From the NCBI GenBank assembly GCA_030040295.1, contig JASHTZ010000572.1:1-17103 (forward strand): a stretch of 17,103 bases of DNA, read 5' to 3'. Below, piece by piece: positions 7,981 to 15,330 of the stretch (its first letter is position 1; each line of letters begins with the position of its first letter). A program made the position numbers and the translations under genes. The notes beneath the pieces are model-generated. The model searched no databases. It saw only the letters and a program-made list of their open reading frames with translations, and had not been told where the DNA came from. The stretch comes from Terriglobia bacterium. Its GTDB lineage: Bacteria; Acidobacteriota; Terriglobia; UBA7540.

Positions 7981-9437
7981 TGCGCAAGCTCCCGCGGAGA
8001 GCGCGGCACGGAGAAGGAAAATCGCGCTCCTTTGCCCGGTTCGCTCTCCATCCAGATTCGGCCGTGGTGGGCGAGCACAATTTCCCGCGCAATCGTCAGG
8101 CCCATGCCCGTGCCGGGTATCCGCTCACGTTGCTCTCTCCCGCGAAAAAACTTGTCGAATACTTTGCGCTGCTCCTGTGCGGAGATCCCCGGCCCGCAGT
8201 CCTCGATGCTCATCATCACCTCTGTTTCCCCGGCACTGCCGCGGATGGTGAGCGGGCTCCCGGGCGGTGTGTATTTCAGTGCATTGTTCAGGAGTTGCCA
8301 GATGACGGTTCCGATAAATTCCGGGTCGACGCTTACGCAGGGAAGGCTGTCGGGAATCTCCACGGAGACCTTACGTCCCTCCAGGCTTTCGCCCAACCGC
8401 GCGAGCTGGTCCAGCATGATTTTGCGCAGCGACTGCGGGCTGCGGTGCAATTGGAGCTGCCCCGCTTCAATGCGTGACGTCTGAATCGCTTCGGTGAGCA
8501 TGGAGTTCAGCCGGTCGGTTTCCTCATTCACGATGCCGAGCAATTCCTGGTAAGTGGGGCTCAGGCTGCCGTCGGAAAGCATGGAGGTCACCGCCGCTTT
8601 GATGGGCGTAAGCGGGGTTTTAAATTCGTGCGCCAGGGCATCGAGCATGGTGGATTTTAACTCCTCGCTCTGCCGCGCGGCTTCGGCGCGCGTGGCCGCG
8701 TCTTGGGCTTGCGCGCGTTCAAGCGTGATGGCCGTCAGGTTGCCAATGGCGTGCAGCGCCGTCTCCGAAACCTGCGAACCTTGAATCCCCAGGCTTCCCA
8801 CTGGCTGGCCGCCCAGGCTGATGGGAATTACCGTGGTCCTCGTCGCAGGGTCGTGATACACCGTGCCCTGCAACGCCGTGTCGCGCAGCTTGCCGACATC
8901 GACGGGAATATCCTGCGGGCCGGCTCGAATGATGCGGTCGCTCGTTCGATCATAAAACGCCAGACCCGGGAGCTCAAAGACCTGAGCGATTTGATTGGCA
9001 ATTTCCTGGCCCAGCGGACCGTGAACATCCAGTAGTAGCAAATTTCTGCTCAGCGTGTAAAGCCGTTCCACCTCGTGCTGCCGTTGTGTCGATTCTTGCG
9101 CCCGCCGCTTGGCACTCGCGGAAAGGTGGCTAACGAGCACGGCCGTTACTACAAATGTCGAAAGCGCCACCCAGTCCTGTGGATCGGCAATAGAGATCGA
9201 GCCGATAGGAGGGATAAAGAAAAAGTCGAGGCAAAACACGCCCGCCAGGGAAGCTGCCAGGCCTTCCGCCAATCCCCAGCGCGTGGAAATCGTCAGCACT
9301 GCCAGCAGAAATGTGAGTGCGACCGTCAAGGTGTTGACACTCAACACAAGGAAATAGACAAAGGCAATTGCGCACACGATCACGACCGCGCCGAGGAGGC
9401 GAACAGCTTTTTCCATGTGGGGTAGCAGTTTGGTCAT
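7977..9437 (-). CDS. kdpD: Short KdpD-type sensor histidine kinase lacking the N-terminal KdpD/USP half
   Basis: This is a 486-residue membrane histidine kinase, about half the length of E. coli KdpD (894). Seen: a DUF4118-like block of four membrane spans (about 11-106), followed by a basic stretch (KRRAQESTQR, 110-119) like the arginine cluster after TM4 of KdpD, a GAF-like region (about 125-240), the H-box ALAHEFKTPL with His270, the N-box QLLNNALKYTP (381-391), and G-boxes DCGPGIS (413-419) and GTGMGL (442-447). The kinase core therefore looks intact. Missing: the cytoplasmic Walker-type KdpD domain and the universal-stress-protein domain that in E. coli modulate signalling. The start at 9437 has GAGG about 10 nt upstream, and the 5' flank holds no continuation of the frame encoding those domains. 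It overlaps kdpE by 4 nt. Likely input is K+ or turgor through the membrane block. Confidence 0.93.
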   Translation of the reverse strand: MTKLLPHMEKAVRLLGAVVIVCAIAFVYFLVLSVNTLTVALTFLLAVLTISTRWGLAEGLAASLAGVFCLDFFFIPPIGSISIADPQDWVALSTFVVTAVLVSHLSASAKRRAQESTQRQHEVERLYTLSRNLLLLDVHGPLGQEIANQIAQVFELPGLAFYDRTSDRIIRAGPQDIPVDVGKLRDTALQGTVYHDPATRTTVIPISLGGQPVGSLGIQGSQVSETALHAIGNLTAITLERAQAQDAATRAEAARQSEELKSTMLDALAHEFKTPLTPIKAAVTSMLSDGSLSPTYQELLGIVNEETDRLNSMLTEAIQTSRIEAGQLQLHRSPQSLRKIMLDQLARLGESLEGRKVSVEIPDSLPCVSVDPEFIGTVIWQLLNNALKYTPPGSPLTIRGSAGETEVMMSIEDCGPGISAQEQRKVFDKFFRGREQRERIPGTGMGLTIAREIVLAHHGRIWMESEPGKGARFSFSVPRSPRELAQ

Positions 9438-9685
9438 GAAGTGCCAACCTCAGATTCCAACCATTCTATCTGCTTACAAGCCGTGTGAGCAGAGTCTCTG
9501 GAAAGTTGACCTCCTGCAGCTCCGCACCGGCATGGCATCCTCATTTGTGGTCACCAAAACCCAACTCAACGCTCTTCTGTGCCCAGCCCAAGGGGCGCAG
9601 GACAGATAACTTCTCATGTTCCGCGTCTTAAACTCAATTGCAGGTAAGCAGGGAGTTCTTTTTTACAGACGGAGGGAGCGATCTC

Positions 9686-11095
9686 TTATGCCGTGGAGTA
9701 TACCGCCAGGCTCCGCAAATGAGGTGAGGCTGTGCATTTCGAGACTTGAACTCGAACCTGGGCGGCCTCCAGGGCGGGGAATTTAATGATCCGCTTATGA
9801 CCGACGGACTGACCCTCGAAGAGCTTCTGCCAGTGATTGCCGGGAACGAGCGCTTCCACGGTGAATTGGCGGATGCGTTCGCCCTGGGCAATGTCCTCCC
9901 TAATCACGACGTGATCAATCCGCGTGGGTGCGCCCAGTCGAAGAACTACGTTGTTTCCATGCCCTTTTGTCTCCGCCAACGGCTTGCCAAACCGACGGCT
10001 AATCTCCTTGCCGAACGCCGCGCCAACCTCCGCATCCATTTTCGGAACAAGGCCGCGCTGGTCAGGAACCGCGCCGATGACAAAGTTGCAGTTTAGCCCC
10101 ACCGAGGTGTAGTACATCTCCACCAGTGCATCCGCGGTGTAGAGTTTGTGCTCATCGCCCGGCCTCCAGAACCATTCATGGTTTCGAATCGGCACATCCA
10201 CCATAGCGGGGGACCAGAGATGACCCGCGGGATCGCCATGCAGGTTGAGTTGCTTCATTGCCGGCAATGTGGAGGAAATGTGCGCCCGGTAGGATGTGCT
10301 GAGGTCTGGCATGGTGGCCCAGCAGGGATCGCCGGCGTATCCCGCTTCGTTGCCGATCCAACGATGGTCCCGCCGCTGGGGGCTGCTATAAAAGACAATT
10401 TGCTTCTGATAGCGGTCGACAATCGGCAGGACATCAGGCCCGCCATCGTCCGGAGCGAGCAACCCCGCATCGTACCAGATTTCGCAAAGCGGCCCGAAAC
10501 GGGAACAGAGTTCCTCCGTCATATTTTCTCCGAGGCGCGCGAATTGTGCCTGTCCCGGCCCTCCTTCGCCCCAGTTGACGCGATATTTCCAAACCTTTTG
10601 ATACGCGTTGCGGTGGCAGCTCAGGAATACTCCCGGCGCAATTCCGTACTTGTGACACGACTCAACGAAATCTTTCATGACGTCGCCTTTGCCCCCGCGC
10701 CATGACGATTGTTTCAGTCCATAAGGGTAGAGATCGCTTTGCCACTGAAGAAATCCATTGAAGTGGGTCGCCGTGAATAGGGCATATCGACATCCCGCGT
10801 CCTTCGCCGCCTGAAGCCACTGATCCGTATCAAGTTGAGCGGGGTTGTAAAGATTCGGGTCGAAGGTCTCACGCGTTTCTCGCCAGCCGCCCTGGGCGAA
10901 AACCGGCATATCGAGGCTGAAAAGCATGCCGACCTCGAAGTCCTGCCAGGTGAGTTGCGCGCGCTTAGGGCGTGGAAAGGCGTTGGAGGGCGCGTCCAGT
11001 GCCTGCGGGGGCGTCCGCGCGCCAAGGCGCATGGTGGCCCCGGCCGCCGCACCTGCCAGCCCTGCGAAAAAGCCTCTTCTGGATACATTCCCCAT
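9686..11095 (-). CDS. Tat-exported GH29-type (alpha-L-fucosidase-like) glycoside hydrolase
   Basis: The product is 469 residues. Seen: a perfect twin-arginine motif SRRGFF (5-10) followed by an alanine/glycine-rich h-region, so it is exported folded; a (beta/alpha)8 catalytic region (about 48-370) with FNPxxLDTDQW-like NLYNPAQLDTDQWLQAAKDA (81-100), THFNGF (110-115) where GH29 enzymes usually have KHHDGF, GDVMKDFVESCHKYGI (137-152), and EIWYDAGL with the probable nucleophile Asp209. The C-terminal part (about 375-469) looks like an F5/8-type beta-sandwich. The usual FIHWG near the N-terminus reads FSLDM here. The fold and nucleophile fit GH29 retaining hydrolases, but several residues that contact fucose in characterised members are changed, so substrate is uncertain. 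GAGGCGG precedes the ATG. It follows the TonB receptor gene by 112 bp on the same strand, suggesting a shared transcript. Confidence 0.88.
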   Translation of the reverse strand: MGNVSRRGFFAGLAGAAAGATMRLGARTPPQALDAPSNAFPRPKRAQLTWQDFEVGMLFSLDMPVFAQGGWRETRETFDPNLYNPAQLDTDQWLQAAKDAGCRYALFTATHFNGFLQWQSDLYPYGLKQSSWRGGKGDVMKDFVESCHKYGIAPGVFLSCHRNAYQKVWKYRVNWGEGGPGQAQFARLGENMTEELCSRFGPLCEIWYDAGLLAPDDGGPDVLPIVDRYQKQIVFYSSPQRRDHRWIGNEAGYAGDPCWATMPDLSTSYRAHISSTLPAMKQLNLHGDPAGHLWSPAMVDVPIRNHEWFWRPGDEHKLYTADALVEMYYTSVGLNCNFVIGAVPDQRGLVPKMDAEVGAAFGKEISRRFGKPLAETKGHGNNVVLRLGAPTRIDHVVIREDIAQGERIRQFTVEALVPGNHWQKLFEGQSVGHKRIIKFPALEAAQVRVQVSKCTASPHLRSLAVYSTA

Positions 11096-11130
11096 GGATA
11101 TTCCGCCTCACAATATTTGGATGGCAATTT

Positions 11131-11159
11131 GGAAAGGCGGGGCCAAATCCCGCCCTTCC
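11131..11159 (-). other. Intercistronic hairpin between the TonB receptor and GH29 genes
   Basis: GGAAAGGCGGG (11131-11141) and CCCGCCCTTCC (11149-11159) face each other across a 7-nt loop. In the minus-strand RNA this gives an 11-bp stem with one G-U pair. No T-run follows. It sits in the 112-bp gap, 35 nt upstream of the GH29 start, and may partly terminate, or stabilise the 3' end of the long receptor message. Confidence 0.5.
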
Positions 11160-11207
11160 CAATGCACAGTGAGCAATCTACCGGAGCTTTCGCCGCACGG
11201 GGGCTAC

Positions 11208-14200
11208 TCAGAAGGTGAGCCGCAAAGCCATCTGAATGGTTCGCCCTCCGCTTCCCCCGGTGATTTCTCCGAAATTGGCGACGCCAAAGGATGCGTTGGG
11301 ACTACTCGGGTAGGCATAGTTGAAAGCGTTAAAGAAGTCAGCCCGGTACTGGAGCCGCATATCTTCGTGGATCTGGAAATTCTTCATGGCGCTTAGGGCG
11401 TAGGTTCCGGGGCCGGCTGGACCGCGCAGCGTATTTCTGCCGTCGTTCCCGAAAGTGTACTGCGCGGGAAGAGCAAAACACGAAGTGTTGAACCATTCGG
11501 TGATTGTCCGTTGAGCGAGGTTGGGATTACAGGTCAGATTAGGAGCCTGAGCGTCGGGAGAGCCGACGTTGGCCAGGTCCGTCACCTCGCCCTGACTAAT
11601 GGTTATGGGCGTGCCCGATTGCCGCACGATGACCGCACTCACCTGCCATCCTCCCAAAGCGTTGTTGAGGGACCGGTTGTGCAAGCTCAGGGCCTGGTTC
11701 TCTCCGATAGGCAGTTGATAATCTACAATGGCGTGAAAGACGTTGGGTAGATCAAAAGCGGAATTTGAGTAATCCCATTGTGGTTGGTAAACGTTCGTCT
11801 GGAAGCAGCCCTCGGTGCCGAGTGAGCCCGAACAGGCATCGTCAAGGGAATGGGACCAGGTATAGTTGGCCATAAAGGTGATTCCGTGTGACATGCGCTT
11901 CTGGGCGCCGATTTCGAGCGCGTTATAACTATCCCATCCGTCGCCCATATTGGTTCGGAAGGTGTCCATATCGGGCCAAGGAACGAGTGAGCTGGCGAGG
12001 ATGGAGCTCTCCGGGACGCCCACTTGCGGCGTCCTTGCCATGTTGTAAAGGCCGCAGCAATCCAGGTGTACTCCGCGCGAGCCTGTATAAGTGACAGTGA
12101 GAACGGTATTATCCGAAAACGAGTGTTCCGCGGCTAAGTTCCATTGCTGGACATATCCTACGGGAGCATACGGGTTGATTTGATAGCCGCTGGCCGGGCG
12201 GGGGTCAGGGGTTTCGACCGTGTCCACCATTCCTTGGAAAGGTTGGGTGAGGGTGACGGTGGGAAGCAAAGTATTGAGATTCGGAGTGCTCTGGAAGATC
12301 GCCACCGGCCAGGCATTGCGTGGGCCTTGGATATCCTGCACCCAGGCGTTATAGAGGTCGTAATAGAGGCCGAAACCTGCCCGAATGACCGTTTTAGGCC
12401 GAAGAGTGTACGCAGCGCCAAAGTGAGGGGCAAACAGGTGATCGTTGGGTTGCCAGATTCCCTTGCGGACGTTCGGGCCGGAAAAGACGGCCCCGGGAAT
12501 ATTGACCGGGCCGTCCAGATACCAACCCCCCGTTTGGATGTTGAATGAGCCCTCCGTAGCGGACGACGTCAGGTCACCCCGGTAGTCCCACCGCAAGCCA
12601 TAATTCAGGGTCAATTTCTTGTTCACGCGAAACGTGTCTTGCGCATAGGCTCCGTGCGCCCAGCCGTCCAGCAGAATGTACCCGGTACCGAGGTAGCGAG
12701 AGGCAGTGCTGGGGAGGCCCAGCATAAAGCTCGCCATGGCGTCGCCGGTGCCGCTGGGGCTTTCCAGGTTTTGGGTTTGCGACACGGCGAACGCCTCCGT
12801 CTGGCTCAGGCTGCCTTCGAAGGCGCGCATGTGCATGAGGTCATAACCCACCTTAAATGTGTGCTTTCCCCAGATCTTTTGGACATTCACCGTGCCCAGG
12901 TTGTTGTCTGTGGTGCTATCGCTATTTCCTTGCCCGAATGGTGTGGTGTAGGAGGTCCAGGAAAAGCTCGGCAGTTCGTTGAGATAAGTATAGCCGTTGG
13001 GATTCGCCCAATCATACTGGTTGATATAGTTGGGTGCGGTTGTGTACACCGTGGGGTAGTCGGAATACTGGTAGGCGTACTGGACGCTGAAGAACAGCGT
13101 CGGTGACTGGCTGCGGTCCCACTCCAGGCTGTAGTTCTGGTTGGGATTCTGGACTGTTGAACTCATGGGCTTCACCGAAATCGCCGGCCCGCCTGTGAAG
13201 CCCGTAAAGTAGAGATAGTGGCCTGAAAGATGATCGCGTTGCGTCAAATTATGGTCGATCCGAATCACCAGCGCGTCGGTATCCGCGAGGGAGGGAAGAT
13301 TCTCCTCAAAGTTATCGCTGCGTGTGGTTTCAGGGTCGACGAAATTCGGCAGGGGCATGAATTCCGACAAAAATCCCGAAGCCGCGGATGAGATCATGCT
13401 GGAGGGGATAATGTTGCCAGGAAATTGGGTGCGCGTATACTTGCCGGGGTTAGCCGGATCTGGCGCCGTGGTGGCAGGATTATAGATCGTATTGATTGCC
13501 AATCCGCCCGGGCTCCACGTCCCGCTGAAATTTCCACTGACCTCCGCTGCCGTGGGGACACGAGTCAGCGTTGTGGAATAGGCGTGATGCCGATACCCTT
13601 CGTAACTTGCAAAGAACCACGTCCGCTTGGATCCGGGATGGTAAATTTTCGGAAAGATGATTGGCCCACCCACACTCACACCAAATTGATTCTGCTGGAA
13701 TGGGGTGACATTAACGTTCGGCGTGAAAGGGTTGCGGCAATTGAATAAACTGTTCTCTACATACTCATAGAGCGAGCCGTGCAGCCGGTCAGTGCCGGAT
13801 TTGATGGTCAAATTCACGTACCCGCCGGATTCTCCCCCAAACTGCGTATCCGTCCCTCCGGATTCCACCTTTACTTCCTGGATGGAATCGAGCGGAGGAA
13901 CCAGGGCCAGACCATTAAAGGAGAGTTCGTTATTGGGGGCGCCGTCAATCATGTACCAATTGTCGCGATTCCTGTCCCCCTGAATTGTGGGATTATTTGA
14001 TGATCCGGCCGCCACCAGTCTTCCGGCCGACTGAGAATCATCGACATTCGTTGAGCCGGGTGTGAGGGCGAGCAATTGAGTGTAATTGCGCCCGCTGATG
14101 GGCATGTCCTCAAAGTCCCGGCTGGTAATCTCCGTGCCGATGGTGGCATTGGTGGCGTTCACCAACGGCGCCTGGCTAGACACGTTGACCACTTGTGTGG

Positions 14201-14570
14201 TCGTTCCGGGCTCGAGATCGAGATCGAGATTCGCGGCTTGGTTGACCGTCAGTACCACTCCGGTTCGGACTGCGGTCTTGAACCCCTTGAAAGTGGCCGT
14301 AATGGTGTAGTTGCCGGTCTGCAAATTCAGAAACTCGTAACGGCCAACTTTGTCGGTGACGGCGCGGTAATTCGTCCCCGTTGCCACATGCTCTGCTGTG
14401 ACGTCAACGCCGGGAATGACGCCGCCGCTGGCATCAGTAATGACTCCAGAAAGGGAAGCATTGCTCAATTGTGCGAAACAACGTGGCGGCAACGCTACCC
14501 CAACGGCCAACGCGACGACTAGAATCCACCCCCAACCCCGGAGCTCTCCAGGTTGGCTATTCACTTTCAT
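11208..14570 (-). CDS. TonB-dependent outer-membrane receptor with carboxypeptidase-regulatory-like domain
   Basis: This is an outer-membrane transporter of 1,120 residues. Seen: signal peptide (about 1-34: hydrophobic ILVVALAVGVALPP then CFAQ); a carboxypeptidase-regulatory-like Ig fold (about 37-121, NASLSGVITDASGGVIPGVDV then YEFLNLQTGNYTITATFKGF); a plug region (about 125-260, with DMPISGRNYTQLLALTPG, NWYMIDG and GGESGGYVNLTIKSGT); and a long beta-barrel of alternating aromatic and polar residues ending in the typical outer-membrane phenylalanine (QMALRLTF). Such receptors are abundant in Acidobacteria and probably move oligosaccharides or peptides using TonB energy. The frame is open for 50 codons upstream of the chosen start, but the ATG at 14570 has GGAGG 5 nt before it and begins a classic signal peptide. 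The GH29 gene downstream suggests a glycan substrate. The divergent membrane regulator is the obvious candidate controller. Confidence 0.95.
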   Translation of the reverse strand: MKVNSQPGELRGWGWILVVALAVGVALPPRCFAQLSNASLSGVITDASGGVIPGVDVTAEHVATGTNYRAVTDKVGRYEFLNLQTGNYTITATFKGFKTAVRTGVVLTVNQAANLDLDLEPGTTTQVVNVSSQAPLVNATNATIGTEITSRDFEDMPISGRNYTQLLALTPGSTNVDDSQSAGRLVAAGSSNNPTIQGDRNRDNWYMIDGAPNNELSFNGLALVPPLDSIQEVKVESGGTDTQFGGESGGYVNLTIKSGTDRLHGSLYEYVENSLFNCRNPFTPNVNVTPFQQNQFGVSVGGPIIFPKIYHPGSKRTWFFASYEGYRHHAYSTTLTRVPTAAEVSGNFSGTWSPGGLAINTIYNPATTAPDPANPGKYTRTQFPGNIIPSSMISSAASGFLSEFMPLPNFVDPETTRSDNFEENLPSLADTDALVIRIDHNLTQRDHLSGHYLYFTGFTGGPAISVKPMSSTVQNPNQNYSLEWDRSQSPTLFFSVQYAYQYSDYPTVYTTAPNYINQYDWANPNGYTYLNELPSFSWTSYTTPFGQGNSDSTTDNNLGTVNVQKIWGKHTFKVGYDLMHMRAFEGSLSQTEAFAVSQTQNLESPSGTGDAMASFMLGLPSTASRYLGTGYILLDGWAHGAYAQDTFRVNKKLTLNYGLRWDYRGDLTSSATEGSFNIQTGGWYLDGPVNIPGAVFSGPNVRKGIWQPNDHLFAPHFGAAYTLRPKTVIRAGFGLYYDLYNAWVQDIQGPRNAWPVAIFQSTPNLNTLLPTVTLTQPFQGMVDTVETPDPRPASGYQINPYAPVGYVQQWNLAAEHSFSDNTVLTVTYTGSRGVHLDCCGLYNMARTPQVGVPESSILASSLVPWPDMDTFRTNMGDGWDSYNALEIGAQKRMSHGITFMANYTWSHSLDDACSGSLGTEGCFQTNVYQPQWDYSNSAFDLPNVFHAIVDYQLPIGENQALSLHNRSLNNALGGWQVSAVIVRQSGTPITISQGEVTDLANVGSPDAQAPNLTCNPNLAQRTITEWFNTSCFALPAQYTFGNDGRNTLRGPAGPGTYALSAMKNFQIHEDMRLQYRADFFNAFNYAYPSSPNASFGVANFGEITGGSGGRTIQMALRLTF

Positions 14571-14575
14571 TTTGA

Positions 14576-14580
14576 CCTCC
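14576..14580 (-). promoter_or_regulatory. Ribosome binding site that fixes the TonB receptor start
   Basis: GGAGG on the minus strand lies 5 nt from the ATG at 14570. An in-frame ATG at 14582 overlaps this site and has no comparable ribosome site of its own, and the longer upstream frame does not look like a signal peptide. Confidence 0.8.
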
Positions 14581-14771
14581 ATCCGAGCGATGAATTGACA
14601 GGAGTTGATAACCACTAACCCGGGATGAAACTCACCCTGAACCTTCCAGGAAGGGCTTACATGCCTCATCTTTCCACTGTTTTGTGATACTTGGCTAGAG
14701 GTTTGCTTGTAAAGGGACAATGGGGTTACATTTTACCTCAGGAAGAACCCCGAGTTTGATCCGCAGAGGAT

Positions 14772-14785
14772 TGCTAAGTTTAGCA
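14772..14785. promoter_or_regulatory. Operator-like palindrome in the receptor 5' region
   Basis: TGCTAA-GT-TTAGCA is a perfect 6-bp inverted repeat with a 2-bp centre. It lies about 36 bp downstream (receptor direction) of a minus-strand TATAAA and 187 bp before the receptor start. A further CTTAGC (14796-14801) is an inverted partner of the left arm. A dimeric repressor site is possible; a chance palindrome cannot be excluded. Confidence 0.3.
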
Positions 14786-14820
14786 GGTGCAATTTCTTAG
14801 CCCGATCAGTTGGTTCGAGT

Positions 14821-14862
14821 TTTATAACCCAAGGATGTGTAACAAGATGTAACCGAAGTAAC
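14821..14862 (-). promoter_or_regulatory. Candidate receptor promoter: -10 TATAAA with upstream phased GTAAC repeats
   Basis: On the minus strand TATAAA lies at 14821-14826 and no good -35 is found at the right distance. In its place, on the plus strand, TGTAAC occurs at 14838-14843 and 14848-14853 and GTAAC at 14858-14862, giving spacings of 10 and 9 bp (about one helical turn). Another inverted copy, GGTTACA, is at 14724-14730. Helically phased direct repeats beside a promoter lacking a -35 are typical of sites for OmpR/PhoB-like winged-helix activators. The inferred 5' leader would be about 240 nt. Confidence 0.4.
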
Positions 14863-14998
14863 CCGCTTTTTGACAGGGTGAAATACGGGAATTGCTGCCC
14901 TCTTGTTAGCATCTAGTTGTTTGGTTGGGACCGCCGAAGGGGTGAGGCGCCTACATTTGGAGTTCGTTTAGCTATAGGGGCACGGCCATGCGCCCTGG

Positions 14999-15142
14999 GG
15001 GAGTAATTGTGCGAAGATAATCCGTTGGGAGATCCCCCGGCTTTACCGGGGCGGCAGCCGGAGTTTGACAGTTCCGGGAGTCAGCAAGTAGTGGGTTTAA
15101 TCATATCGAAGCCTCCGGCTTTGCCGGAGGATGATTACTCCC
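14999..15142. repeat. Composite palindromic element with two related GC hairpins
   Basis: Outer arms GGGAGTAAT (14999-15007) and ATTACTCCC (15134-15142) are perfect 9-bp inverted repeats. Between them are two hairpins sharing the core CCGGCTTT(A/G)CCGG: 15037-15049 (extended stem CCCCGG / CCGGGG, 15035-15051) and 15115-15127 (extended stem CCTCCGGC / GCCGGAGG, 15112-15130, loop TTT). The cores are 78 bp apart. There is no coding frame of note and no obvious target-site duplication. It resembles a REP-type doublet or miniature element. The remaining DNA from 14863 to 14998 shows nothing I can name. Confidence 0.6.
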
Positions 15143-15182
15143 AAGAATTCAAAGTGAGACACTAACGCCTGACCTTGATAAA

Positions 15183-15212
15183 TTGTGAAATCCGTTTTGA
15201 GGTGTGTATAAT
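15183..15212 (+). promoter_or_regulatory. Sigma70-like promoter for the membrane regulator gene
   Basis: A perfect -10 TATAAT lies at 15207-15212, with TTGTGA at 15183-15188 as a 4-of-6 -35, spacer 18 bp. Transcription would start near 15219, leaving a leader of about 110 nt before the ATG at 15331. AAGGAG at 15228-15233 looks like a ribosome site but is followed only by a short frame (CTG at 15235, stop after 14 codons), so its meaning is unclear. Confidence 0.55.
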
Positions 15213-15330
15213 TTACATTTGTCATTTAAGGAGCCTGGGTTCCCGAAGTTATCCTCCAGACCTGAATATTGCGGTTTGATCCACTTGCTAAGACACCCCC
15301 GGAGCGCGCAGTGGAGTCGCTGGAGCGGGC

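Noticed and set aside
7270..8484. 404-codon open frame on the plus strand
   Set aside because: It is antisense to kdpE and the kinase gene, which have complete catalytic motifs.
9438..9685. Gene or regulatory RNA between the kinase and GH29 genes
   Set aside because: The 248 bp hold only short frames without domains or good ribosome sites; a TAGAAT near the kinase start lacks a matching -35, so no promoter is called.
14571..14720. 50-codon N-terminal extension of the TonB receptor
   Set aside because: It would bury the signal peptide inside the protein; GGAGG directly before 14570 supports the shorter form.
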